From Marinomonas arctica (lineage in GTDB: Bacteria; Pseudomonadota; Gammaproteobacteria; Pseudomonadales; Marinomonadaceae), in the NCBI RefSeq assembly GCF_003259225.1, contig NZ_QHJF01000004.1:107289-171288 (forward strand): DNA of 64,000 nucleotides, written 5' to 3'. A program made the translations under genes and the position numbers. Positions 45,465-53,909 of this stretch are shown piece by piece. The notes under the pieces are model-generated. The model saw nothing but the letters and a program-made list of their open reading frames with translations. It made no database searches and was not told where the DNA came from. Each line of letters opens with the position of its first letter. Positions within the stretch are counted from its first letter, which is position 1.

Positions 45465-45525
45465 TTTTATTAGGCGGAAAGTGATGGCTTTTGGGTTACT
45501 TTCTTTGCGATGAAGTAGTAGGACT

Positions 45526-46545
45526 ATGTTGCGAGTCGCTATCAATGGTTATGGTCGTATCGGACGCTCGGTATTGCGAGCGCTCTATGAGAACGGCTAC
45601 CGTGACCACATTCAAGTGGTTGCTATTAATGAATTGTCTGACATCGAGACAATCAGTTACCTTACGCGCTATGACACGACTCATGGCCGTTTTCCTTTAC
45701 CTGTTTCGACGCAAGCGAATCAACTGCTTGTTGGTGATGATGCTATTGCATGCTTTTCCTGCGCGACCCCTGATGAGTTAGATTGGTCGTCTCTTGAGTT
45801 GGATATGGTGCTGGAATGTTCAGGCAGTTTTTCTGGTCGAGAAGGGGCTCAAGCTTATCTAAACGCTGGTGTGCCACGACTATTATTGTCCCAACCAGCG
45901 GCCGCGGACGTTGATGCCACCATTGTGTATGGTTTTAATCACCATGAGATTCAGGTAGATCACCGTATTGTCTCGGCCGCATCTTGTACAACCAATTGTT
46001 TGATTCCCGTATTGGATATTGTTAAGCAATTCTGCGGTGTTGTACATGGCATGACTCAGACGATTCACTCGGCGATGAACGATCAACCTGTTATTGATGG
46101 CTATCATACCAAAGATCTGCGTCTGACTCGTGCGGCTTTGAGCTCGATTATTCCTGTGGATACGGGGTTGGCGCGAGGTATTACGCGCATGATGCCAGAG
46201 CTGGAAGGCAAGATGGGGTGTAACGCAGTGCGTGTGCCGACGTTGAATGTGTCCGTGATTGATTTAGTGTTGCGCACAGAGCAAGACGTGACGGTTGAGC
46301 AAATACATTCGCAGCTAGAGCAGGCCGCCAATTCGAAATATGCCGGACTTATGGGATTCACCACAGAGGCACACGCATCGGTGGATTTTAACCATGACCC
46401 ACGCTCGGTGATCATAGACAGTACACAGACTCAAGTCATTGATCGGCGTATGGTGAAATTACTGTGTTGGTTTGATAATGAATGGGGCTACGCTAACCGT
46501 ATGTTGGATGTGGCTAAATATTGGTCTGGTGTGATCAAGCGATAA
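45526..46545 (+). CDS. epd: Erythrose-4-phosphate dehydrogenase (GAPDH-like)
   Basis: A 339-residue NAD-dependent dehydrogenase of the GAPDH superfamily. Rossmann motif VAINGYGRIGRSVLRAL, catalytic Cys in SAASCTTNCL, and the partner His in the TQTIHSAMNDQ region. Length equals E. coli Epd (339), and the tkt-epd-pgk-fba context favours Epd (erythrose-4-phosphate oxidation on the route to pyridoxal phosphate) over glycolytic GapA. GapA-like activity cannot be excluded from sequence. It is followed by pgk after 46 bases. Confidence 0.9.
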   Translation: MLRVAINGYGRIGRSVLRALYENGYRDHIQVVAINELSDIETISYLTRYDTTHGRFPLPVSTQANQLLVGDDAIACFSCATPDELDWSSLELDMVLECSGSFSGREGAQAYLNAGVPRLLLSQPAAADVDATIVYGFNHHEIQVDHRIVSAASCTTNCLIPVLDIVKQFCGVVHGMTQTIHSAMNDQPVIDGYHTKDLRLTRAALSSIIPVDTGLARGITRMMPELEGKMGCNAVRVPTLNVSVIDLVLRTEQDVTVEQIHSQLEQAANSKYAGLMGFTTEAHASVDFNHDPRSVIIDSTQTQVIDRRMVKLLCWFDNEWGYANRMLDVAKYWSGVIKR

Positions 46546-46591
46546 CAGAGAGTTTGATCTGTCAGAACGTTAAATGATGAGGACATCGTAC

Positions 46592-47755
46592 ATGACCGTA
46601 ATAAATATGAAAGATTTGGATCTGACGAATAAGCGCGTGCTGATTCGTGAAGACTTAAACGTACCAGTAAAAGACGGCAAAGTGACCAGTGATGCGCGTA
46701 TCCGCGCGGCTTTACCAACGATCAAGCTGGCGCTAGCGGCTGGCGCGAAAGTCATGGTGATGTCGCACCTTGGTCGCCCAACGGAAGGCCAATATGAAGA
46801 AGCGTTTTCTCTTCAACCTGTTGCAACACATCTTTCGGATTTATTAGGGCAAGACGTGCCATTAGTGAAAGATTGGTTAGATGGTGTGGACGTTGAGTCA
46901 GGTCAACTTGTGTTGGTTGAAAACGTACGTTTTAACCTTGGCGAGAAAAAAGACGATGAAACGCTCTCTAAAAAAATGGCGGCTCTGTGTGATGTATTCG
47001 TGATGGATGCATTTGGCACGGCGCATCGTGCTCATGCCTCAACTCATGGTGTTGCGAAATATGCGCCTGTGGCGTGTGCGGGTCCTCTGTTAGCCGCAGA
47101 GTTAGATGCATTGGGCAAAGCCCTTGATAATCCAGCTCGTCCTTTGGTGGCAGTGGTAGGTGGTTCAAAAGTATCGACCAAATTAACCGTATTAGAATCC
47201 TTGTCTAAGGTATGCGATCAGCTAATCGTTGGCGGTGGTATCTCCAATACTTTTGTGGCGGCCCGTGGTTACAATGTCGGTAAGTCATTGTATGAAAAAG
47301 ACCTTATTCCACAAGCGCAAAAGCTAATGGCTGATTTGGATATTCCTGAGTTGACAGATGTTCGTGTTGGAACGGAGTTTTCGGAAACGGCGGTCGCGAC
47401 AGTTAAGCCAGTCGATCAAGTGGCTGACCATGAGGAAATTATGGATTTGGGGCCGGACTCAGCCCAAGTGCTTGCTGATATTCTGAAAAATGCCAAAACT
47501 ATTCTATGGAATGGCCCATGTGGCGTGTTTGAATTTGATAACTTTTCTAAGGGAACAGAGGTCATCGCTCAAGCCATTGCCGACAGTGATGCTTTCTCTG
47601 TTGCTGGTGGTGGTGACACGTTGGCAGCGATCGATAAATACGGTCTTGCTGACAAAATCTCTTATATTTCAACCGGTGGTGGCGCGTTTTTAGAATTTGT
47701 TGAAGGAAAAGTGTTGCCAGCGGTTGCGATGTTAGAGTCACGAGCGCAAAATTAG
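46592..47755 (+). CDS. pgk: Phosphoglycerate kinase
   Basis: A 387-residue glycolytic kinase (same length as E. coli). ATG 46592, with GAGG upstream, gives the standard start [11 protein letters not shown]. Motifs: [15 protein letters not shown] (substrate site), [49 protein letters not shown], and nucleotide-binding GGGDTLAAI. Confidence 0.96.
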   Translation: MTVINMKDLDLTNKRVLIREDLNVPVKDGKVTSDARIRAALPTIKLALAAGAKVMVMSHLGRPTEGQYEEAFSLQPVATHLSDLLGQDVPLVKDWLDGVDVESGQLVLVENVRFNLGEKKDDETLSKKMAALCDVFVMDAFGTAHRAHASTHGVAKYAPVACAGPLLAAELDALGKALDNPARPLVAVVGGSKVSTKLTVLESLSKVCDQLIVGGGISNTFVAARGYNVGKSLYEKDLIPQAQKLMADLDIPELTDVRVGTEFSETAVATVKPVDQVADHEEIMDLGPDSAQVLADILKNAKTILWNGPCGVFEFDNFSKGTEVIAQAIADSDAFSVAGGGDTLAAIDKYGLADKISYISTGGGAFLEFVEGKVLPAVAMLESRAQN

Positions 47756-48048
47756 TATTAAAGAACGGCAAAGATCGTTCTAAAGCACGACATAAATGAT
47801 AAAAGGCGAAAAGCCTACTTTACTAACACTGTTTGAAGTTTGATGTGAGTTGCACTGAAAGCAGTGTTGGTGAAAACAAAACTAGAGAGTGACCTACTCG
47901 ATGTCAGTCGGGTATGACAATAACGATAAGGCGTAAGCCACATGGTCTGTGTGAACAAGCCATGATTACAAATACAGAGAGTTAACTAACACCGTAACTC
48001 CAAACGTTATAAATACAAAACAAGACAAATTGTCAGAGGAAACCTTTT
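47756..48048 (+). other. Structured pgk-fba spacer
   Basis: 293 bases without a gene. Several small hairpins follow one another: AGAACG/CGTTCT (47762-47781), AGGC/GCCT with loop GAAAA (47804-47816), AACACTG/CAGTGTT (47825-47868) competing with CACTG/CAGTG (47853-47866), TACTCG/CGGGTA (47895-47914) and GGC/GCC with loop GTAA (47930-47939). None is followed by a T run. It could be a structured fba leader or a small RNA; I recognise no known family. AGAGGAAAC gives the fba ribosome site. Confidence 0.5.
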
Positions 48049-49116
48049 ATGCCTTTAATCAGTATGCGCCAATTGCTCGACCATGCAGCAGAGCACAGTT
48101 ATGGTTTGCCAGCCTTCAATGTGAATAACATGGAGCAAGTCAAAGCCATTATGGAAGCCGCTAATGAAGTGAATTCCCCTGTAATAATGCAAGCCTCTGC
48201 GGGTGCGCGTAAATACGCGGGTTCACACTTCCTGCGTCATTTGATCGCGGCTGCGATTGAAGATTATCCGCATATCCCTGTGGTGATGCATCAGGATCAT
48301 GGTACGTCTCCGGCTATTTGCCAGCGCTCTATTCAGTTAGGTTTCTCATCGGTGATGATGGATGGCTCCTTGATGGCGGATGGCAAAACACCAGCCAGCT
48401 ATGAATACAATGTGGATGTCACTCGTCGTACGGTAGAATTCGCTCATGCGTGCGGTGTGTCTGTAGAAGGTGAGTTGGGCGTATTGGGTTCACTTGAAAC
48501 TGGTCAAGCTGGGGAAGAAGACGGTGTGGGCGCTGAAGGTACTTTATCTCATGCGCAAATGTTGACGGATCCACAAGAAGCGGTGGATTTTGTTAACGCG
48601 ACGGGCATCGACGCCTTGGCTGTGGCGATCGGTACGAGCCATGGTGCCTACAAGTTTACTCGTCCACCAACCGGTGACATTCTGGACATCGAACGTATTG
48701 CCAAAATTGTGGCATTATTGCCAAATACTCATATTGTTTTGCATGGCTCGTCTTCTGTTCCTCAAGACTGGTTGTCTATCATCAATGAGTTTGGTGGTGA
48801 TATTCCTGAGACGTATGGTGTTCCGATTGATGAGATCGTTAAAGCGATTCGTTACGGTGTTCGTAAGGTTAACATCGATACTGACTTGCGCCTGGCGGCA
48901 ACTGGTGCGATTCGTCGTAGTTTGGCGGAGCACAAAGGCAACTTTGACCCGCGTAAGTATTTGACGGAAAGTATCAAAGCGATGAAAGCGGTGTGTATTG
49001 ACCGTTATGAAGCGTTTGGTTCAGCGGGTCAGGCTTCTCGTATCCATACCATTAATTTGGAAGAGATGGCGGTTCGTTATGAGCGTGGAGAATACTCCGG
49101 CGGTCGTGTTTTTTAA
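48049..49116 (+). CDS. fba: Fructose-bisphosphate aldolase, class II
   Basis: A 355-residue zinc-dependent aldolase. Motifs: [18 protein letters not shown] (N-terminus), [11 protein letters not shown] (Asp general base and zinc His), [15 protein letters not shown] (metal ligand Glu), [13 protein letters not shown] (zinc His), [11 protein letters not shown] and [11 protein letters not shown] (phosphate and Na+ site). The length and the [17 protein letters not shown] segment fit the cyanobacterial/CbbA subtype rather than E. coli FbaA. It comes after the structured spacer downstream of pgk. Confidence 0.95.
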   Translation: MPLISMRQLLDHAAEHSYGLPAFNVNNMEQVKAIMEAANEVNSPVIMQASAGARKYAGSHFLRHLIAAAIEDYPHIPVVMHQDHGTSPAICQRSIQLGFSSVMMDGSLMADGKTPASYEYNVDVTRRTVEFAHACGVSVEGELGVLGSLETGQAGEEDGVGAEGTLSHAQMLTDPQEAVDFVNATGIDALAVAIGTSHGAYKFTRPPTGDILDIERIAKIVALLPNTHIVLHGSSSVPQDWLSIINEFGGDIPETYGVPIDEIVKAIRYGVRKVNIDTDLRLAATGAIRRSLAEHKGNFDPRKYLTESIKAMKAVCIDRYEAFGSAGQASRIHTINLEEMAVRYERGEYSGGRVF

Positions 49117-49212
49117 GTCAGGCTTGCAAATGCTTGATGCGTAATAAAATGGTGAGCAAATAGGTCAGGGAAATTATTTTTGATTTTTTTTAATAAAAAA
49201 GTAAAAAAACTA

Positions 49213-49240
49213 TTGACCGGAAAATTCAATTACCTATAAT
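49213..49240 (+). promoter_or_regulatory. Promoter of the tRNA-Leu gene
   Basis: TTGACC (49213-49218) and a perfect TATAAT (49235-49240) with 16 bases between, followed by a GC-rich discriminator (GCTCGCC), the form usual at stable-RNA promoters. Confidence 0.8.
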
Positions 49241-49254
49241 GCTCGCCATTCCTT

Positions 49255-49339
49255 GCGGGAGTGGTGGAATTGGTAGACACGCTGGATTTAGGTTCCAGTG
49301 CTTCACGGCGTGAGAGTTCGAGTCTCTCCTTCCGCACCA
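49255..49339 (+). tRNA. tRNA-Leu (anticodon UAG)
   Basis: An 85-base class II tRNA with an encoded CCA end. The acceptor stem GCGGGAG pairs with CTTCCGC. The anticodon stem CTGGA/TCCAG (49282-49286, 49294-49298) holds the loop TTTAGGT with anticodon TAG at 49289-49291. A long variable arm and the T-loop TTCGAGT follow. It reads CUN leucine codons. It has its own promoter and terminator. Confidence 0.96.
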
Positions 49340-49350
49340 AATTTAAAAAA

Positions 49351-49375
49351 AGCTGACTTTATGTCGGCTTTTTTT
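49351..49375 (+). terminator. Intrinsic terminator after tRNA-Leu
   Basis: Stem AGCTGAC / GTCGGCT (one G-T pair) with a short loop, then T's at 49369-49375. Confidence 0.88.
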
Positions 49376-49528
49376 ATGTCTAAAATTTATCAAATCGTCT
49401 TCTGTTTTGTGCTTACTGCCTTTGCAGACACATTTTTTGTACTTGTTGTCAGTTTATTGTTTCCGTCATCATCAAAGTTCGCTAATTTGGTTAGAATGTT
49501 TCTCCATGATGCTTGATCGGATTTAGTA

Positions 49529-50632
49529 ATGCGAAGACTGTGTGCTTTTATTGTTTGGGTGGCTTTTGGCTGTTCGGTGATGCCAACGCAAGCGGCGAGT
49601 ATGGCGCTTGATTTAATGGACAGCCGTGATTTTTATCAATTGATTCCCAGACAGGGTCCTTTAGCTGAGCAATTTTCTACGATTATCAGCTCTCCTCCTA
49701 GTCCTATTCGTGTCTCTCAAAAAAGCGCTGTACGTATTGCTTTGTTGCTGTTTGGTGATGTGGACTCGATAGAAAATAGATCATTGTTAGTGGCGTTTAG
49801 AAAACGCATGCGCGAACTAAACATAGACTATCGCTTAGATACATACACGGACGCATCAGAATGGGACGGTGATTTGACGTCTTACCTTAAGATAGCTGAC
49901 TCATCACCAGATTACGTGGTGGTAACCAAATTAGGGGCTGTGCAGCGACGATTTTTAGAACGCTTTTTGCGATCTGGTAAACCTAAGGTGATTTTATACG
50001 ATTTTGCTTCGCCATTAACTCATTGGATAAATCGTCCGCCGCTTATGTATGTAGGGTTTGACCAAAAGAAAGCGACGTCTATGCTCGCGAGCTACCTTGA
50101 TCGTCAATTGCCAGCAGAGGCAAGGATTTCGGCGTTGATTTTACCGCCCAGTTATCTTGGTCATATGCGATGTGATTTGTTTTTAGATGAAATGATGAAG
50201 TATAAACGTCCTGTTGAGCGTATTTTGGTTGTCCCCGACGATAAGCAAGAAGCGTTTATGGCAGCAAACACGCTTTTAAACGACGGCGACATAGATTTTA
50301 TTTTTAGTTGTGCTCAAGGTATTTCTGATGGTGTCGTGGCGGCATTGCAGGCACAAGGAGAGCGTTCACAAGCGCAGACAAATACCTGGGGAGTTGCACA
50401 GAATGGACTGGCCGACTTAGAAAGTCGTCGTGTGAAAGTGAGCGTCTTGTTCATGAAGGACGATTTAGCGATTGCGGTTGCAGAAGCGATTAAATTAGAT
50501 CTTGAAGGAAGAAATATGCCAAATCTTTATGTGGCCAACGCCATTTTGATGCCTGCTGAATTAGACGCTGAGAGTTTGCGTTTGATGATGTTGCAGGCTC
50601 ATCATTATTCGGTGGAATTATGGCAGCAGTGA
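49529..50632 (+). CDS. LuxP-like periplasmic binding protein
   Basis: A 367-residue exported protein with an N-terminal signal (cut near TQAAS, about residue 23) and a ribose-binding-protein fold. It aligns from memory along its length with Vibrio LuxP (365 residues): RELNIDYRL, PDYVVVTK, PLMYVGFDQ, DIDFIFSCAQ and AIAVAEAIKLDLEGRNMPNLY correspond to matching LuxP segments. Of the autoinducer-2 contacts I remember in Vibrio harveyi LuxP, Arg215 (here R214) and Trp289 (W287) are kept. Trp82, Asn159 (here D158), Ser265/Thr266 (A262/Q263) and Arg310 (F308) are not. The ligand is therefore probably related to but different from borated AI-2. It overlaps the LuxQ-like gene by 13 bases. Confidence 0.8.
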   Translation: MRRLCAFIVWVAFGCSVMPTQAASMALDLMDSRDFYQLIPRQGPLAEQFSTIISSPPSPIRVSQKSAVRIALLLFGDVDSIENRSLLVAFRKRMRELNIDYRLDTYTDASEWDGDLTSYLKIADSSPDYVVVTKLGAVQRRFLERFLRSGKPKVILYDFASPLTHWINRPPLMYVGFDQKKATSMLASYLDRQLPAEARISALILPPSYLGHMRCDLFLDEMMKYKRPVERILVVPDDKQEAFMAANTLLNDGDIDFIFSCAQGISDGVVAALQAQGERSQAQTNTWGVAQNGLADLESRRVKVSVLFMKDDLAIAVAEAIKLDLEGRNMPNLYVANAILMPAELDAESLRLMMLQAHHYSVELWQQ

Positions 50633-53214
50633 CTTTTAGTTTACGTCGTCGCTTTCGGCAAAGAGCCCTAATTCTGATCGGTGCGGTGTTTTTAACCATC
50701 GCTTTGGCGATTTTGTATTTCATTGATACTTTGCATCAGTCTGCTTTAGAAACAAACTTGGCGTTAAAGCACCGTATGGTCGAACAGACATTTAATGGGT
50801 ATTTGGCGCGCGCTGAAGATGAGATGAAATTCATAGGTCAAGACCTTTCTCTGAGCAATTATGCTGCAGGACGGGAGTTGGACTTATTGTTCAGCCATCA
50901 TGAAGTGCTGTTTTTTGGTGGCTTAGATTTTTTCTACATTGAGTGGGCAAACGGTAAAAGCTCGATGGATCCGAGGGCACGTTTATTTACCAAGGTGGAT
51001 TTTCGTTCTGTGTTAGACGCAGGCCTGATGAATAAATGGACGTCTGTTGTCACCAAGGACAACTCAATTCTGCTGTTGTACAAAAAGAGATTGGTTTCTG
51101 CCGAACAGGAAAGCATTGGTTTTTTATATGGCTTCATTTCGCTAAACGATAACTTAACATTGGCGAATGAGTTATTAGAAAGTGCTCAGGTAAGCGCCGT
51201 CAGTGTGTATGACAATGAACGTGACCGTATTTTGCTCGAAGAGCATAAATTGGGGGTGGATTTATCTGGCACAGTACTGCATTCGCGCTTGCCTCTCGTG
51301 TCTCCCGTTCAAGCCGATTTGCAGTTAGATATTATGCAGAAGTATACGCTTTCTTCTGCGACTCTAAGCAGTGCAATGCCTTTGATTCTATGTGTCGGCT
51401 TGGTGTTGCTCTGCTGTTACTTGCTTCTGTTGCGCTTGATCAGACAGTTAATTTTCTCTCCCTTAGAAAGGATTGTTTATCGTCGTGAGGACAACCTTTT
51501 GCCCTATGCAGAGCTGCAACCTATACAGTTACAAAGTAATGAGTATAAAGCCTTTATTCGGGCGAAAGAGCATAAGTTTATGTTACTGGCTGAATCGGTA
51601 CACAGCGCCATTATTTTTTGTAATGAGGTGGCCGAGATTGAGCTGATCAATGCAGAAGCCAAGCGTCTTTTTCCTGATGCTGAGAAGGCTAGGACATTAT
51701 TTGATTTTATGCCTATTTCTTGTCATCAATCCATTCAGGAAGCGCTAAAGGGGGGGATTGGTGTGGTGTTTGACTTAACTATCAATAATTTAAGTCAAAT
51801 ATATCAATGGCGTGCTTATTCCTTTCAGAATGAGAGTGACTATCGTGGTGTGCTGCTGGTGGGGCGGAATGTCACTCAAGAGACGAGTTTGACGTGGCAA
51901 CTGGCCCAGCTGCAACCATTATCATCTGTTGTTCAAAGGAAAGTGGATACAGATGCGATTTTAAATGAGCTAACGTATTTGTCTGCTTTGCCTGGTCCGT
52001 TGGAAGCGAGGCATCTTCAGGGTTGGTTGTCTTTGTTGATTTCAGTATTGGATGACATTGATTGTACGGAAAGTGATGTGATTTATTTGCCACTGGGTGA
52101 GGTTTTTAGCCAAGAAAGTGCGCGCGTGATGGCCGCGATGGGCGTCGAAGCAAACAGGGCCTTAGTGGATTGCTCTATTGAATCTGGAGCGAAGGTGGTG
52201 GCAGTAGATGCCAGCTTTAGAAGTTTGATTCGTGTACTGCTTATGATGGTCATGTCAAACGACATGGCGGAAAGGCGTCTTACTATTCGTTTTTATGATT
52301 CTGAACTTGAAATGATCGCAATGAATGATATGGCGTTTAGACCACTTTTTTATTGGATGATTAAGGTGTTGCTAACAACGCTTGGGGGGCAGCAAAAGAT
52401 TCTACAAAACAATGCCGTACAGTTGAATTTGTTGGTAGGAGAGAACGAGAGCAGAACGGAGTTTCATTCTTTTGTGGCGGATAAGATCGTGGCTTGGGTA
52501 GTGAATGATTATCCGAACACAAAAGCCATTAGGGAGGCATTGATCAGACTGGGGATGCAGGTTGAAGAATATGTATCAACAGACAGCTTTTTCACTCAGT
52601 CCAGTACGGTGAGAAAGTTTGATGCAGTATTAATTGGCTGTGATAAAGATGTTAATGCGCAAGCGGATATGACTCGTGCGTTGCAGCTAAAATACAATCG
52701 TGATCATCTTCCCATTGTTTGGCTTAATAGTATTTTACCGGTGGAAGTGAATCCGTATGTGTTTACTTTGCAAGGGTGTTCCTTTGATTATAGTTTGCAC
52801 CAAGTGTTGGTTAAAGCATGCGCTCTAGAAGGCATTCTGCCTATTCGTTCAAATGAAAAAGGGCGTTCTTGGGTGATGATTGGCGGTAGTCGAGTAACAA
52901 AAGCCATTTGGTATACCGAGTTAGAAAAACACCATGTGACTACCCAGTGGTTGGCAGATCTTTCTCATTATCAGGTTGTCTTGTCGTATCATGCTGAAGC
53001 GACCATTGTGTTACTGGAGCCTCAGCCTTCAAGGCTTTTATTGGCGATTCAGTCCGCTTTTCCAAAAGTTCGATTTTTTTCTTTACAGCAATGGTCTGAA
53101 ATGCCGGATAATGTGTCATTTTTTGATATGCCGTGGCCTTACTCTGTAGATCAGATAAGATTATTTACTGAAAAAGTTATGCAACAAAAGACAAATATTG
53201 GGAGCAATAAATGA
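50620..53214 (+). CDS. LuxQ-like membrane receptor with degenerate kinase and receiver domains
   Basis: An 864-residue protein (Vibrio LuxQ about 859): helix 1 about 17-36, periplasmic domain 37-250 with a LuxQ-like GFISLNDNLTLANELL segment (171-186), helix 2 about 252-271, PAS-like region about 315-420. The DHp-like stretch (LAQLQPLSSVV, about 428-438) has no histidine. The ATPase-like region (about 530-606) lacks clear N and G1 boxes, keeping only a GG remnant near 589. Two receiver-like folds follow: 622-740 (FDAVLIGCD, Gly where the phosphoacceptor Asp should be) and 748-855 (IVLLEPQP, Glu800 at that place). It should sense through the LuxP-like partner but not by phosphorelay. The stop overlaps mtnN. 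Confidence 0.78.
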   Translation: MAAVTFSLRRRFRQRALILIGAVFLTIALAILYFIDTLHQSALETNLALKHRMVEQTFNGYLARAEDEMKFIGQDLSLSNYAAGRELDLLFSHHEVLFFGGLDFFYIEWANGKSSMDPRARLFTKVDFRSVLDAGLMNKWTSVVTKDNSILLLYKKRLVSAEQESIGFLYGFISLNDNLTLANELLESAQVSAVSVYDNERDRILLEEHKLGVDLSGTVLHSRLPLVSPVQADLQLDIMQKYTLSSATLSSAMPLILCVGLVLLCCYLLLLRLIRQLIFSPLERIVYRREDNLLPYAELQPIQLQSNEYKAFIRAKEHKFMLLAESVHSAIIFCNEVAEIELINAEAKRLFPDAEKARTLFDFMPISCHQSIQEALKGGIGVVFDLTINNLSQIYQWRAYSFQNESDYRGVLLVGRNVTQETSLTWQLAQLQPLSSVVQRKVDTDAILNELTYLSALPGPLEARHLQGWLSLLISVLDDIDCTESDVIYLPLGEVFSQESARVMAAMGVEANRALVDCSIESGAKVVAVDASFRSLIRVLLMMVMSNDMAERRLTIRFYDSELEMIAMNDMAFRPLFYWMIKVLLTTLGGQQKILQNNAVQLNLLVGENESRTEFHSFVADKIVAWVVNDYPNTKAIREALIRLGMQVEEYVSTDSFFTQSSTVRKFDAVLIGCDKDVNAQADMTRALQLKYNRDHLPIVWLNSILPVEVNPYVFTLQGCSFDYSLHQVLVKACALEGILPIRSNEKGRSWVMIGGSRVTKAIWYTELEKHHVTTQWLADLSHYQVVLSYHAEATIVLLEPQPSRLLLAIQSAFPKVRFFSLQQWSEMPDNVSFFDMPWPYSVDQIRLFTEKVMQQKTNIGSNK

Positions 53215-53906
53215 GTGTAATTGGGTTAATTGGCGCCATGGACGAAGAAGTCGCTGTGATCAAAGCGTGGATGACAGAGGTTCGTGAACAGTCTATTGCT
53301 GGCTGTGATTTTTTTGTTGGACGTTTTGAAGGCAAAGACGTTGTGTTATTGAAATCGGGTATCGGTAAAGTGAATGCGGCGGTGTCTACTACCTTATTGC
53401 TCTCCCAGTTTAAGCCTGAGTATGTGATCAATATTGGCTCTGCTGGTGGTTTTGACCCTGAATTGCAGGTGGGCGATGTGGTTATTTCTGACCACGTTGT
53501 TCATCACGATGTGGATGTCACCGCTTTTGGTTATGTTATAGGGCAAGTGCCAAATATGCCTGCGACTTACCCCGCTGACATGGCGCTGGTTAATCAAGCC
53601 AAACAAGCCTTGACGTCAGTGACTCAAGTGAAGGCGAAAGTGGGTCTGATAGGCACAGGTGACAGCTTTATGAACGACCCTGAGAGAGTGAATAAGGTGC
53701 GTGCAATGTTTCCAGAATTGGTTGCTGTCGAAATGGAAGCGGCGGCTGTGGCGCAGGTTTGTTTTAAATTTGCTACGCCGTTTGTGGTTGTGCGCTCTTT
53801 ATCAGACATTGCGGGTAAGGAATCACCACAAAGCTTTGAGGAATACCTTCAAGTCGCCGCTGAAAATTCGTCTCTTATGATCCAGAAGATGCTTAAAGGT
53901 TTCTAG
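53211..53906 (+). CDS. mtnN: 5'-methylthioadenosine/S-adenosylhomocysteine nucleosidase (MtnN/Pfs)
   Basis: A 231-residue cytoplasmic nucleosidase that cleaves adenine from methylthioadenosine, S-adenosylhomocysteine and 5'-deoxyadenosine. It recycles methionine and, with LuxS, leads to autoinducer-2. Motifs: GLIGAMDEEVAVI (Glu of the general-base pair), INIGSAGGFDP, GTGDSFMND, AVEMEAAAVAQV and VVRSLSDIAG (catalytic Asp). All active-site residues I know are present, and length matches E. coli Pfs (232). ATG 53211 overlaps the stop of the LuxQ-like gene (ATGA), with GGGAG 7 bases upstream inside that gene. It is therefore coupled to a receptor for an AI-2-like signal. Confidence 0.95.
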   Translation: MSVIGLIGAMDEEVAVIKAWMTEVREQSIAGCDFFVGRFEGKDVVLLKSGIGKVNAAVSTTLLLSQFKPEYVINIGSAGGFDPELQVGDVVISDHVVHHDVDVTAFGYVIGQVPNMPATYPADMALVNQAKQALTSVTQVKAKVGLIGTGDSFMNDPERVNKVRAMFPELVAVEMEAAAVAQVCFKFATPFVVVRSLSDIAGKESPQSFEEYLQVAAENSSLMIQKMLKGF

Positions 53907-53909
53907 AAT

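Noticed and set aside
49298..49516. Small plus-strand frame beginning inside tRNA-Leu
   Set aside because: It starts in the tRNA, passes through its terminator and has no ribosome site.
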